Assembly (NCBI GenBank): GCA_030849065.1
Contig: JASAON010001644.1
Span: 62,001-126,000, forward strand
Direction: 5' to 3'
Origin: Jaenimonas drosophilae
Lineage: Eukaryota > Euglenozoa > Kinetoplastea > Trypanosomatida > Trypanosomatidae
DNA: 64,000 nucleotides
In this document: positions 1 through 9,474 of the stretch, piece after piece
How the letters are laid out: every line of letters begins with the position of its first letter
Numbering within the stretch: position 1 is the stretch's first letter
Notes under the pieces: generated by a model
Told to the model about the DNA's origin: nothing
The model's input: only the letters and a program-made list of their open reading frames with translations
The model's database searches: none
Made by a program: the position numbers and the translations under genes

Positions 1-1570
1 GTTGACTTAATGGGCAATTTGAATATGAGCAGAAACGTTGATGCTGAATTGTACGGAGTAGAGCCAATAAAAATAGCGATTGTTTTTTTTGTCGCTGAGA
101 GAGATCGCAGCGTCACCGCGAGAACCGACTGCACAACGGAGCTAGTCTTTGAACCGCAAACGATCCCAAATGAGGTGAAGATGAGCAAAACAAAAACAAG
201 GGAGGTAGGTGATTCACAACGAATGAAACAGCGTGCAAGAAGCGTAGATTACACTTTCTGTTGAGAGTGGTCGTGTAAGACACTCGCTTTGCACAGCCTC
301 ACTCATGCAGTCTGTTCCCTCATCCTTGGGTTCACAGTCCCAATTAGGGGGCCTCAACTTGTGCTATTCAATTGCTTGCGACAGTAATCCTACTCACCAG
401 TGAGAAGGACAATCTGAGAGGCCCAGTTGAGAGAGGATATAAGGCGGACATGATGAAAAAGTCTTTTGAGAGACACACTGAGTGGGGGTGGAATAAGATG
501 GTGACCAAAATGAAGGGTACATCAGTCCTCTGAAATAGACGCACCTCATCGAGCAGTCCAACGCTACAATGAGTGTGTCCTCATTCCTTCCCCAGAATCA
601 ACCAATCCATTACTTGGTTGCGAAGAAGTAAATGGAGAAGTATTGACGGTCTTCACTCCTCTTTCCCGGCAGCTTCCACATCACTCACTTACTTTCCAAT
701 GTTGCGTATACACGTGTGGATGCATTTAAGCCCCGCAGTAGAAAAAAGGGGGGAAAACATGAAGTGGCCACGGAGAGGAAGAGAGGGAGGAGCAAGGGGG
801 GAGGGGAGCAACCATGAATAACACGAACGGAAGCGGTAGAATATTGACGCACCTCTGTGCGTCACAGGGTATGGACGGAGAGCAGCTCAAGACCTGAAAT
901 GTCCTGTACCTTTCCCTCTGAGTACTCATCCTCTGTCTCACACGCACAGTTTGCATCGGCTCCTGTTGTCGCCAAAGGGGGAGAAAAAGCAAACGCAGCA
1001 ACACTACTGACCCATGACAAAAAAGTCAGCGCAAAATCAACCAGAAAATTCGAATTCAAACACAGAGCAATATTTTGCACAGATGCACACATGAAGAACA
1101 AGCTACTTTTTGTCCGATGCTCACGAGTGCCGAAATCTGTGTGCCGTGAAAGAGGTCACTAAGGTGTGGAATGAATGAACGGTGAATGCGGAAAGTCATC
1201 CTTGCATCCACTCCCCTCCCTCGCCTCACATTGACGGCATTTCAACTTGTGTTTCTCCTTCACTGAGAACATCTTCTTTCATCCTACCATAGAAGACAGC
1301 ACGTCGCTGCTGCTCTTATTGATGATGGGCAAATTAACAGGTCCCGTCATCGAAATCATTCTTCATTGTTTGATCAGTTACTTCATGTCCATCTGTGTCT
1401 CGGCGTATTCCACTCCATAAGCAGTATACATTGTTGCGAATGCGCAGTGGTATGAGTGTGTATATGTGCTGAATTGGGGTGGGCGTACACACGTCCCTTC
1501 ATTCATGAAACGATACGCAACAGCAAAAAAACAACAACATGAAGTCCACATGGATGGGGACAGAAGCTCA
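1..1570. other. intergenic, no gene recognised
   Basis: No open frame here looks like a conserved protein on either strand. It lies 3' of the HAD gene at 1571-2833. The minus strand is strongly pyrimidine-rich over about 735-811, a good candidate trans-splicing signal for a gene beyond the left edge, which would then have a long leader. No tRNA or repeat was seen. Confidence 0.6.
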
Positions 1571-2833
1571 TCATGAATGAGTAGAGGAGGAGTCCCAGTT
1601 GTCATCCTCCTCATTGTCGCTCAACTCAAACAGTTCCATAAGCTTCGTGGCGACGGCATCTTCGTCGTTCGTGCCGATCACCTCCAACTCAGGCAGCGTC
1701 TGTCGCAGCCGTCCACTGGCATTTCCCATAACAAAGCCTTTCCCAACACTGCTGAGCATCTCCACATCGTTCATTCCATCACCAAAAGCAACGCATTCAT
1801 TCATGCTCACGCCAAGCTGCTCCGCCACGTATTTAAGGCTAGAGGCTTTGCACACCTCCGATGGCATGATATCTAGGCAGTGTGGTGCACTTGGTGCCAC
1901 ACGAACCGTCGACGGAAGATGGAGTTCGTCCTGGAGTGCTGACATGCGCTGGTTGATGATCTTCTCCACAACCATCGACTTCTCTGGATCGTAGCAGAGA
2001 AAAAATATCTCATTCACACGATCAGTGGGAAATGTGCGCTCTAAATCTGGAACCACCTGAAAAGTGAACTTGGAGTCCGAATACAACGCTGCCTCAAGGT
2101 CTGCGGGATACCGGCTGATCCACTCCTCCTTGGCCTTGTCATCACCCTGGTCGGACAGATTCACGTAGTTGGCGTTGCGTTTTCGGTCTGCCTCATCCAC
2201 ACCACGAAAAATGTTGATGTTGACATCTTTGTCGTCACGGAACATATTGTAGAGCTCTCTGCACAGAGTTGGATGAATGCATTGCTCGTATACTCGTGTG
2301 TTGGTCTCGTCGTAGATACACGCTCCGTTGGAGGTGATTGCAAAACAACGTGGAATGATGCGATCTCCATGATGAGCGCCGAGACCATTCGGGGAGCCCA
2401 TCTGCGCCCCTGTTGGGGAGAGGTAGATGCTCGTATCACTGATTGTACTGGGACTTCGCGGAAGGTCATGATGCACCCCGTTGGTGAGGTCACGAATGTG
2501 TTGATGGGAGAGCTCGATGCGTTGTTCCTTGTTGGGGGAGGACGGGTCTACACCGACAGTGGGGATGCAGGCTTTACTGGCAAAAAGGTTGAGCCGGCGC
2601 TTCAGACGGTTGACATCGGTGAATGGTCGGCCAGTGGCAAAAATGAAGTGGACGCCGCGTGCCAGCAACTTGGCCATGACGCGACGTGTTCGTGATGAGA
2701 CGGTGTGTTTGGTACTCAGCAAGGTTCCATCCATGTCGCATGCCACCAATTTGAAGGGGTTCTTACCGTGTGGCACCCACACGCCCTTCGTCTTCCTCTC
2801 TGGAGGAATAGGGATTCCGGAGTTTGCCAGCAT
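1571..2833 (-). CDS. HAD hydrolase, Cof type (paralogue 1)
   Basis: A 420-residue member of the Cof/HAD-IIB phosphatase family, whose members usually dephosphorylate sugar phosphates, nucleotides or similar small metabolites; the substrate cannot be read from sequence. Motif I is DMDGT with nucleophile Asp33 and acid/base Asp35, motif II is Thr67 in FATGR, motif III is Lys329, and motif IV is GDGMND at 351-356, so the active site looks complete. The protein is about 150 residues longer than typical Cof members, because of a Ser/Pro/His-rich insertion between motif II and the conserved ITSNGA segment, plus an acidic Ser-rich tail. The longer frame starts with GTG at 2851; the ATG at 2833 is preferred. 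Last gene of the unit in the window and first of five tandem paralogues. Confidence 0.9.
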   Translation of the reverse strand: MLANSGIPIPPERKTKGVWVPHGKNPFKLVACDMDGTLLSTKHTVSSRTRRVMAKLLARGVHFIFATGRPFTDVNRLKRRLNLFASKACIPTVGVDPSSPNKEQRIELSHQHIRDLTNGVHHDLPRSPSTISDTSIYLSPTGAQMGSPNGLGAHHGDRIIPRCFAITSNGACIYDETNTRVYEQCIHPTLCRELYNMFRDDKDVNINIFRGVDEADRKRNANYVNLSDQGDDKAKEEWISRYPADLEAALYSDSKFTFQVVPDLERTFPTDRVNEIFFLCYDPEKSMVVEKIINQRMSALQDELHLPSTVRVAPSAPHCLDIMPSEVCKASSLKYVAEQLGVSMNECVAFGDGMNDVEMLSSVGKGFVMGNASGRLRQTLPELEVIGTNDEDAVATKLMELFELSDNEEDDNWDSSSTHS

Positions 2834-3807
2834 GGTGGAAAAGGACTCCACAATGATGTTCAGCGTCGACGTGAAGCGGTACAGGGTTCCTGCTTCAAAT
2901 CGTGCGGATCCTCACGTGGTCAACACAACAACGACTCAGTGGGTTCAACGGACTTGTATGAGGAAGGAGCAGGAGGGTGGAACACGTGGAGTACCACGAA
3001 TAAACGGAGGAATAGATAGGGTGAAGTCAACCAGAAACAAAAGATATCCAATACAACGGAAGCAAAGAAGTAACCTGAATCAGCTGCACCCACAGATGCA
3101 GCAGAACTTAATTTTTTTTTGCGTGTGGTCGAAAGAACCAACTTCGTTGAAGAGAGCAAGAGTAGGGGTGCAATCAGGCCTGTGACTCGTGGCGTGAGAG
3201 ATGGTTTTCTACGATTCGGCTGCTGGCGGGAACTCTGTCAAAAAAAAAACAAGTCTGTTTGTTACCGTTGGTTGTAGATCGGCTGCCCAAGAACTTATTT
3301 CTTCAAAGTTCAACCCAAGCCAAACAAATAAATTCGCAGCCCAACTGTTCTTCGCAGCTTACAAAACACCGTACGAAGCGAGTAACGAATTTGTGGGAAA
3401 GGCACGAGATATGAGAGAATCTCTGAGATGAGGTTGGTGCTACCTATGACGCTGTAGTGTGTCGGTACGCGTGTTGTGGTGTGGTGGCGTGGGCGGCCCG
3501 TATGGGCAGCGGAACTAACACCCTACAAAAGAGGTCAAAACGTGAAGTAGGGGAGACGCATATATATTCCTAGAAAAGAGTACCTCACGAGTGGCTTTGG
3601 AATGTCAATGCATGACCACATCCGTGATAACAACTTGGAGCAGTCGCGGATCATTCGTCCACAACCGCAACGAGGCATACATCAAATGCCGATAGAGGGT
3701 GGAAAAATGATACAAGCCAAATATCCTCCATTCCAACGTGTGGTATGGAGGATATGGTTGTGATCAGTTCTTACCAATGCGTGGTAAGGAATTAATCACA
3801 ACCATGG
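2834..3807. other. intergenic, HAD 1 / HAD 2
   Basis: Spacer of nearly 1 kb between two tandem paralogues. It should hold the 3' UTR of the gene at 3808-4674 and the splice signal of the gene ending at 1571. Only short unconserved frames are present; no RNA gene or repeat was seen. Confidence 0.6.
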
Positions 3808-4674
3808 TTAGCAATCCATTTCACTGAGGAGCTCCTCAAGCTTTGCTGCCACACCGTCATTGTTGTTGCGGCCAATAATCTCCGCCTGTGGAAGTTTTTG
3901 CTTCAGCTCTTGCTGTGCATTCTCCATAACATATGACTTGCCACACACATGCAGCATGCTATAGTCGTTCATACCGTCACCAAAGCAAGCTATATCAGCA
4001 ACGTCAATCCCAAGCTTCGCGGCCACCTCGCGGACAGCAGTGCCTTTGCTGACGTGGAGTCCCACCGCGTCAAGAATCTTCTCCATCGAAAAAGTGTAGC
4101 TCACTCGATCGCCGTAGTACCGTTCAAAGTGGCGGTATAGGGGCATGAGATCTGCACGCTCGCCAACGTACCACAGCTCGTGAACACCACGCAGCTCATC
4201 ATCGGAGAGGCTGTAAAACTTCTTTCCAAGGTCCTGATACTGAAACGTTGGGTGAAAAGCCCCGGAGAGTTTCGGAATGCCCTTATCAGTAAGCCACTCA
4301 CCTTCACGGTAAAGATTCGTGGCGAAGCGCTTGGGTGCAGTGCCCACTTCCGGCAGGGTTCCGTCCTCATTCGGCTGCACTTCTATGCAAGAGAGGCCCC
4401 TAACCAAGGATGGGTCCAGATTGTGCTCAATCACCAAGTTGAAGTTGCCGTCATGAACACGCGCCCCATTGCTGGTGATGATGTAGTCTGGGTGAAGATC
4501 GCACTCCTTCATGCGAGCGAAGACATCGGCATAGGGTCGACCAGTAGCTACAATGAAGTAGATGCCTGCCTCTTTGAGTCGCCTGAGGACGGAGGCGGTG
4601 TGCTGACTCATGTTGTGGCTGTCATTGAAGAGTGTCCCATCCATGTCAGAGACCACAGCTTTAAGTTGAGGCAT
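3808..4674 (-). CDS. HAD hydrolase, Cof type (paralogue 2)
   Basis: A compact 288-residue Cof-type HAD phosphatase, the usual length for the family and probably closest to the ancestral form of this cluster. Catalytic residues are all visible: Asp10 and Asp12 in DMDGT, Thr44 in VATGR, Lys210 and GDGMND at 232-237. There is no targeting peptide, so it is probably cytosolic (inference). A 150-bp block at 4411-4560, encoding the segment around HPDYIITSNGAR, is about 89% identical to the same block of the paralogue at 6737-7591, although the rest of the two proteins has drifted much further. Substrate unknown. Confidence 0.92.
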   Translation of the reverse strand: MPQLKAVVSDMDGTLFNDSHNMSQHTASVLRRLKEAGIYFIVATGRPYADVFARMKECDLHPDYIITSNGARVHDGNFNLVIEHNLDPSLVRGLSCIEVQPNEDGTLPEVGTAPKRFATNLYREGEWLTDKGIPKLSGAFHPTFQYQDLGKKFYSLSDDELRGVHELWYVGERADLMPLYRHFERYYGDRVSYTFSMEKILDAVGLHVSKGTAVREVAAKLGIDVADIACFGDGMNDYSMLHVCGKSYVMENAQQELKQKLPQAEIIGRNNNDGVAAKLEELLSEMDC

Positions 4675-5503
4675 GATGATTGTAGAATCCTAGTGAGACT
4701 ATCGTGTGATCAGCACCTGCACTCTGGGAGTCACTCGGAAGTCGTTGACTGTCTGGCACAACAAATATAGCAAGAAGATGGCAAAAAGCATTTGGTGAAG
4801 AAAGTTGGCTTCGAGAGGATGAAGACGTTGACTCTCAACACAGAGCCAACACTGGAAGAGTATACCAAAATGATTGAAAAAGAGGAAGAAGGGATTAGAT
4901 GACTCACGGAACCATCTTCCGTAAGTCGATAATCCACAAAGTGTTTTGTGTGTATATGGCAACTGGCGATGCTCGTGCGTTGTAACGACTGTACCTCGAA
5001 ACTGAATTCGGATAGGATAGTCCTGTGGTGTCGACCCAACGGAACAACGTGCTTGTCAAAATCGTCCCACATTTTGACGGAATCCGAAGGCACTTCCTGT
5101 TGCTGCACTCATGCCGCTCGGTGTACAACATAGAGCAACGAGACAATAGTTCCATGTGATGCTAACAGCGCAGAAGAGCATTGATCCATACGGTGTTTTC
5201 CTCTCCACCATCCATGAACTTATCTGCTCATGGAGTTCTGCCGAATTAACCAACCGAAGTCACACTACTCCAGCAATCACCACTAAAGACTCCACAATAC
5301 ATTCGCTCAGCAGCAAAAAAAAATCTTTTCGAGAACTCTGCGCGAATGTTTTTTCTTTTTTTTGATGGACACGATACATGTCGTACTGGGACAAGTTCCC
5401 AGATAACATCCACGTCCAGTTGACGGTCTTGGTTCTGCTCACTCAGTCACCAAAAAGGTAAGATTCACAGTTTTGTATTCATTTGGCATCACTCTCACTC
5501 TCG
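4675..5503. other. intergenic, HAD 2 / HAD 3
   Basis: Spacer of about 830 bp. A minus-strand frame of 125 codons (4731-5108) has no recognisable features and lies where the leader of the gene at 3808-4674 is expected, so I treat it as non-coding. No RNA gene or repeat was seen. Confidence 0.55.
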
Positions 5504-6508
5504 TTACGCCTGAATAACAAGATCAGCTTCGTCGATATGGTAAATGGACATGAGCTTCTTCGCAACACTCTCATCCTCGTTAGTTCCGATCACCTCCACG
5601 TGCTTGATGACAGGACTCATATCACCAATTTTTGGCTGCGGAGACGGTGGTGGAAAAAACACTGCCTTGAGTGAGTCCATCGCGTTGGCCATCATGCAGC
5701 CCTTCTCGGCCATCACCAGCATCTCGGTATCATTCAATCCATCACCGAATGAAATACAGTTTGGCGGAGGAATATCATCCAAATTTTTGTCTTCATCTTC
5801 AGAAGTGGGTGAAAATGATTCGTTAATTGGATTGATGGGAGACAACACCTGGTCAGGTTCAATAATCTGCATCGCGTGGTACATCCCCACTGCTTTGGTA
5901 ACACCCTTGGCCATGATCTCCACACAGAAGGGAAGAGAGTAGGTCATGTGAACTCGGTCACCATACTTTGCCTTTATACTGGCAAAGAGGGGCACAAGCG
6001 CAGCGGTGTTGTTCTTTTCAGAAGTAAAGTACACCTTGTACACATCTTCGTAGCTCTCATGTGTCAAGGGATCAAACAACTCATAGTGGTAGAACTCCCT
6101 GTTGTTCACAAAGTACTCCTGCAGATCCTGTGCGTGGCGGTTCATCCTCCAGCGGTCACCTTGGTAGATGGAAGAGGTGATGTCCGGATTGTCATTCGCG
6201 AAGCAGGCAAGTGCCCGGGCAACATCCGGGTCGATGTTTCGCTCAAACAGCATCTCACCGCTAGGGCTGTGAAGACGCGCGCCATTGCTGGTGATGACGT
6301 AGCACTTGTCCAGATTCAGCTTCCGCTTGGTAACGAGTACATCGGGGTGTGGACGACCTGTAGCAACAATAAAGTGCACCCCCAGCTTATTGACAAGGTG
6401 GTTGATGACTGCATGTGTCAAGGGTGAGATGGCATGGTCAGAACGCAGTAGCGTTCCATCCATGTCAGACACCACATATTTATAAGGGAGGTCCGCCGTG
6501 GACGTCAT
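5504..6508 (-). CDS. HAD hydrolase, Cof type (paralogue 3), with insertions
   Basis: A 334-residue Cof-type HAD phosphatase. Motif I is DMDGT (Asp15, Asp17), motif II is the Thr of VATGR, and motif IV is GDGLND at 255-260. Two insertions mark it out: about 30 residues rich in Pro, Ser, Asp and Glu between the motif III lysine region (KGVTKA) and motif IV, and a Pro-rich loop (FFPPPSPQP) after motif IV. Both fall in loops of the core fold, so the enzyme may still be active. The open frame begins with TTG at 6514; the first ATG, used here, is at 6508. Substrate unknown. Confidence 0.88.
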   Translation of the reverse strand: MTSTADLPYKYVVSDMDGTLLRSDHAISPLTHAVINHLVNKLGVHFIVATGRPHPDVLVTKRKLNLDKCYVITSNGARLHSPSGEMLFERNIDPDVARALACFANDNPDITSSIYQGDRWRMNRHAQDLQEYFVNNREFYHYELFDPLTHESYEDVYKVYFTSEKNNTAALVPLFASIKAKYGDRVHMTYSLPFCVEIMAKGVTKAVGMYHAMQIIEPDQVLSPINPINESFSPTSEDEDKNLDDIPPPNCISFGDGLNDTEMLVMAEKGCMMANAMDSLKAVFFPPPSPQPKIGDMSPVIKHVEVIGTNEDESVAKKLMSIYHIDEADLVIQA

Positions 6509-6736
6509 GGACAACGATTGTAATGAGTGCGAGAGAGGAGTATACGAGGTCTAAGTGAAAAGTGGCAACAAGAATAAGAGTTCCACAGTATGGCATGGGA
6601 AAGCACAAGGGGTTCTCTCAAATGTTTTCACAAGTTGTGAAAGGTTTCACGGAGAGTAGCAACGAGAGTGGAAACCGACTTGAAAAAGTCAAGTAGGCAG
6701 TCAAGTGGGTTCGGGGGGTATGTCAACAAAATGGAA

Positions 6737-7591
6737 TTAATGTTCAGAGAGACATGCATGTAGCTTGACGGCAACACCATCCTCTGCGTTGGAGCCAATT
6801 ACCTCAGCGTGCGGAGGTGCTTGTTCTAATAACGCAGGAAGGGCATTCGCCATAATGAATGACTTTCCCGTTACTAGTAGCATAGCTAAATCAGTGATGC
6901 CGTCACCAAAGGAAGCCGCCGATTCTGGCTCAATCTGCAACCGTTCACAGACCTCCTTCACTGCTAAACCCTTGTCCACTCCTCTGGGAAAGCAATCCAG
7001 AATATAGGGTAACGCAAACTTGGCGTTGATGTGCTCTGACAGGTTGCGATCAACGAAGGTCTTCAACCTTGTTAAAGATTCGAAACTGCCACGACACCAA
7101 ATGGAGTGCGTGCCCACAAGATCAGATGGACCGTAGTCCAGCGGGTTAATCGCTTCGTAGGGTACAGAAGCATGAAAGCTAATGCGTACCTCATCAAGAC
7201 ACTTATCTGTTAGCCAGTCACCTTCACGATTAACATTCATGACAAAGTCCTTTGGTGGAGAGTCCGGATGAACCACACCATCTTCATCAGGGGTTCCAGA
7301 AATGTGGAAAAAAGTGCACACGGCTTGTGGGTCCATATTGTGCTCAATCACCAAGTTGAAGTTGCCGTCATGAATGCGAGCTCCATTGCTGGTGATGATG
7401 TAGTCAGGGTGAAGGTCACACTCCTTCATGCGAGCGAAGACATCAGGAAATGGCCGACCGGTGGCCACAATGAAGTACACGCCAGCCTTTTTCAGCTCGC
7501 GCAAAACTTCTGCTGTGTAATCAGTGATGGTGTGCTCTGGCGAGAAGAGCGTTCCATCTAGGTCAATGAATGCCGCCTTGATGTTTGGCAT
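6737..7591 (-). CDS. HAD hydrolase, Cof type (paralogue 4), altered motif IV
   Basis: A 284-residue Cof-type HAD phosphatase with Asp10 and Asp12 in DLDGT and the VATGR motif II. Motif IV reads GDGITD (229-234) where the other family members here have GDGxND: the Mg-ligand aspartates remain but the asparagine is threonine, which may alter metal coordination or rate (inference). An upstream in-frame ATG at 7657 would add 22 residues, but a pyrimidine-rich stretch and AG lie between the two ATGs, and the start at 7591 (MPNIKAAF) aligns with that of paralogue 2, so 7591 is preferred. It shares a near-identical 150-bp block (7328-7477) with paralogue 2. Confidence 0.88.
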   Translation of the reverse strand: MPNIKAAFIDLDGTLFSPEHTITDYTAEVLRELKKAGVYFIVATGRPFPDVFARMKECDLHPDYIITSNGARIHDGNFNLVIEHNMDPQAVCTFFHISGTPDEDGVVHPDSPPKDFVMNVNREGDWLTDKCLDEVRISFHASVPYEAINPLDYGPSDLVGTHSIWCRGSFESLTRLKTFVDRNLSEHINAKFALPYILDCFPRGVDKGLAVKEVCERLQIEPESAASFGDGITDLAMLLVTGKSFIMANALPALLEQAPPHAEVIGSNAEDGVAVKLHACLSEH

Positions 7592-7617
7592 GACGCTACG
7601 GATACTCTTGCTTGGGT

Positions 7618-7654
7618 CTATGAAAGAGGATATGTACAACGGCAAGGAAAGCAA
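7618..7654 (-). promoter_or_regulatory. predicted trans-splice acceptor
   Basis: On the minus strand a T/C-rich run ends in CATAG at 7618. Addition of the spliced leader here would give a 26-nt leader before the ATG at 7591 and would remove the upstream in-frame ATG at 7657. Prediction from sequence only. Confidence 0.5.
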
Positions 7655-7878
7655 CATTTTGCATCAACCCGGGTGTCATTGCGCCGCATTCCGTACCATT
7701 GGGAAAGAGCAAGAAGTAGTCAAACACCAGGACTCACAACAAATATGAACGGTGAGTGCTCTTGGGGGAACGGGTATCGATATTTGAACCGTCACGAAGA
7801 GCAGAGAGGGGAAAACAACGCTACCAACTCAGTGCATGAAGATAAGATGGTTGATATCATCGTTGACGTAAGCATGGT

Positions 7879-8910
7879 TCAAAAGCGAAACACCTGGCGA
7901 AGCTTTTGAGCTGGGCCATTCTCCGCATTGGGCGCAATCACCTCCAGTTCCGGACAGGCAGCCTTGAGACGTGGGTTGCAGTTTGCCATCACACATCCCT
8001 GTCCAACGCTTGAAAGCATGCGAGCATCGTTGAGGTCATCACCAAAAGCAATGGTCTGGGACATGCGTCGATCGACCCGTGTGGCTGCATCTTCCTCGTT
8101 CGAGACGTTCTCCCATGATTGAAGTGGAAGCTGTTCGTAGATCCGCCGCAGTGCGGACGCTTTGCTCACCCCCTTGGCCATCACGTCCAGACAGTAGTGG
8201 GATGAAAAGTTTATTTCAACTTCATCTGAATACTTATAATGGCGCAGTAAGAAATCCTCGAGCTTCTCCAGTCTTTCCTTGTCCCAGCTTGTGAAGAACA
8301 TCTTCGTCACGTGGGAAAGACCCCCCTCGACAGCCGTTCGCTTGTCTCGCCCATCAGAAGAGATGGAGGTGGGAAGACGCTCAAGTACTTCGTACTTGAA
8401 GCCAGACTCCTGATGATAGCGCAGCAACTCCTGCCAATCCATCCGCGCATACCACTTCTCCCATTGACAGAGGTTAGTGTTGATGCGCGTCTCAGAAGGA
8501 GGAAGCACGTGGTATAGATCCTCCACAATGCTAGGTGGAATACAGTGTTCCGCCAGAAGAGTGTTGGTTATGGCATCATGAATAACTGCCCCATTGGCAG
8601 AAGCCAAATACACAGCCGTCGGTTGTGTCGTATCCTCGGAGCAACTCTCCGACCCAAAGAATGTTCGAAGATTCTCGCTGAGGACCTTTACGTCTGCGTG
8701 CATCCGGCCAGTGGCGAAGGTGATCGGCACCTGTCGCTCCTTTGCGAGGTATTTCAACGTCTCACGTGTAAAGTCACTGAAGGCGTGTGAGGGAGCTAGC
8801 ATAGTACCATCCAAGTCTGAGGCAACGAACGCAATGGATGGAGTAGTGGCTGCTCCAGCTTGGTAGAGTGGCCTACTTGCGCGACTCAGTATCCATCGTG
8901 AAGTTTGCAT
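7879..8910 (-). CDS. HAD hydrolase, Cof type (paralogue 5), likely organellar
   Basis: A 343-residue Cof-type HAD phosphatase. Motif I is DLDGT (Asp32, Asp34), motif II is FATGR. Motif IV is GDDLND (290-295) with Asp in place of the usual middle Gly. The first 25 residues (MQTSRWILSRASRPLY and on) are rich in Arg, Ser and hydrophobic residues with no acids, which suggests mitochondrial import; the paralogues lack this. About 20 residues rich in Glu, Asp and Arg are inserted just before motif IV. The C-terminal part (RMLSSVG, PELEVI) most resembles paralogue 1, suggesting these two are sisters. First of the five in transcription order. Confidence 0.87.
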   Translation of the reverse strand: MQTSRWILSRASRPLYQAGAATTPSIAFVASDLDGTMLAPSHAFSDFTRETLKYLAKERQVPITFATGRMHADVKVLSENLRTFFGSESCSEDTTQPTAVYLASANGAVIHDAITNTLLAEHCIPPSIVEDLYHVLPPSETRINTNLCQWEKWYARMDWQELLRYHQESGFKYEVLERLPTSISSDGRDKRTAVEGGLSHVTKMFFTSWDKERLEKLEDFLLRHYKYSDEVEINFSSHYCLDVMAKGVSKASALRRIYEQLPLQSWENVSNEEDAATRVDRRMSQTIAFGDDLNDARMLSSVGQGCVMANCNPRLKAACPELEVIAPNAENGPAQKLRQVFRF

Positions 8911-9474
8911 AATGAAGTTTGTGTCTCCCGGTAGAAATCGCTATATCAGAGGTGTAGCACAGTCAAAAATGGATGACGCACTACGCGCTGAAGTCATAGA
9001 TGGAAAGTAGCGGCGATAGATGACTACTACCAGCCTACCATTCTATCAAAATGAGACATCAAAAAGGAGTGAGGATTGTGACATGTGTTGTCAACTCGAG
9101 GAGGAAAATCATTCAGGTTGTTCGTCTATGAATAGCAATGAGAACTCAGACCCAGCAGCCATCAATGGCTGAACAGTCCATAGCCGCGGTGTGGGAACAG
9201 CTGTGTTCACGCACACGTTCGCAAGCGTAGAGCACAAACCGCAGGTGAGTCTTACGACGATAGTCCATTTGGTTCAAGACAACGACAATGTGCATTGGGG
9301 CCAAGCAGACAGTTGGCAATTGCATGTACATACAAGAAGAAAATGAGGTGAATGAGGTGAAAGGAACGAAGGTGATATACACTGACAAGAAATGGAGTGA
9401 GGGCCTAACCCAATTGCTTCCCTATTCCATGGCAACTAGCTTCGAACAGAGTGGAATGTTGCTTCTACAACGCG
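8911..9474. other. intergenic
   Basis: Spacer of about 560 bp between the HAD cluster and the small LRR gene. Only short unconserved frames; no RNA gene or repeat recognised. Confidence 0.6.

Noticed and set aside
4180..4770. 196-codon plus-strand frame across HAD paralogue 2
   Set aside because: Antisense to a well-supported gene and without recognisable features. The same reasoning was applied to all other plus-strand frames.
4731..5108. 125-codon minus-strand frame between HAD paralogues
   Set aside because: No family resemblance, and it lies where the leader of the next gene is expected.
1571..8910. HAD cluster as a bacterial operon or recent bacterial transfer
   Set aside because: Spacers of 230-970 bp, eukaryotic-style insertions, a presequence and composition like the neighbours argue for a long-resident tandem family.
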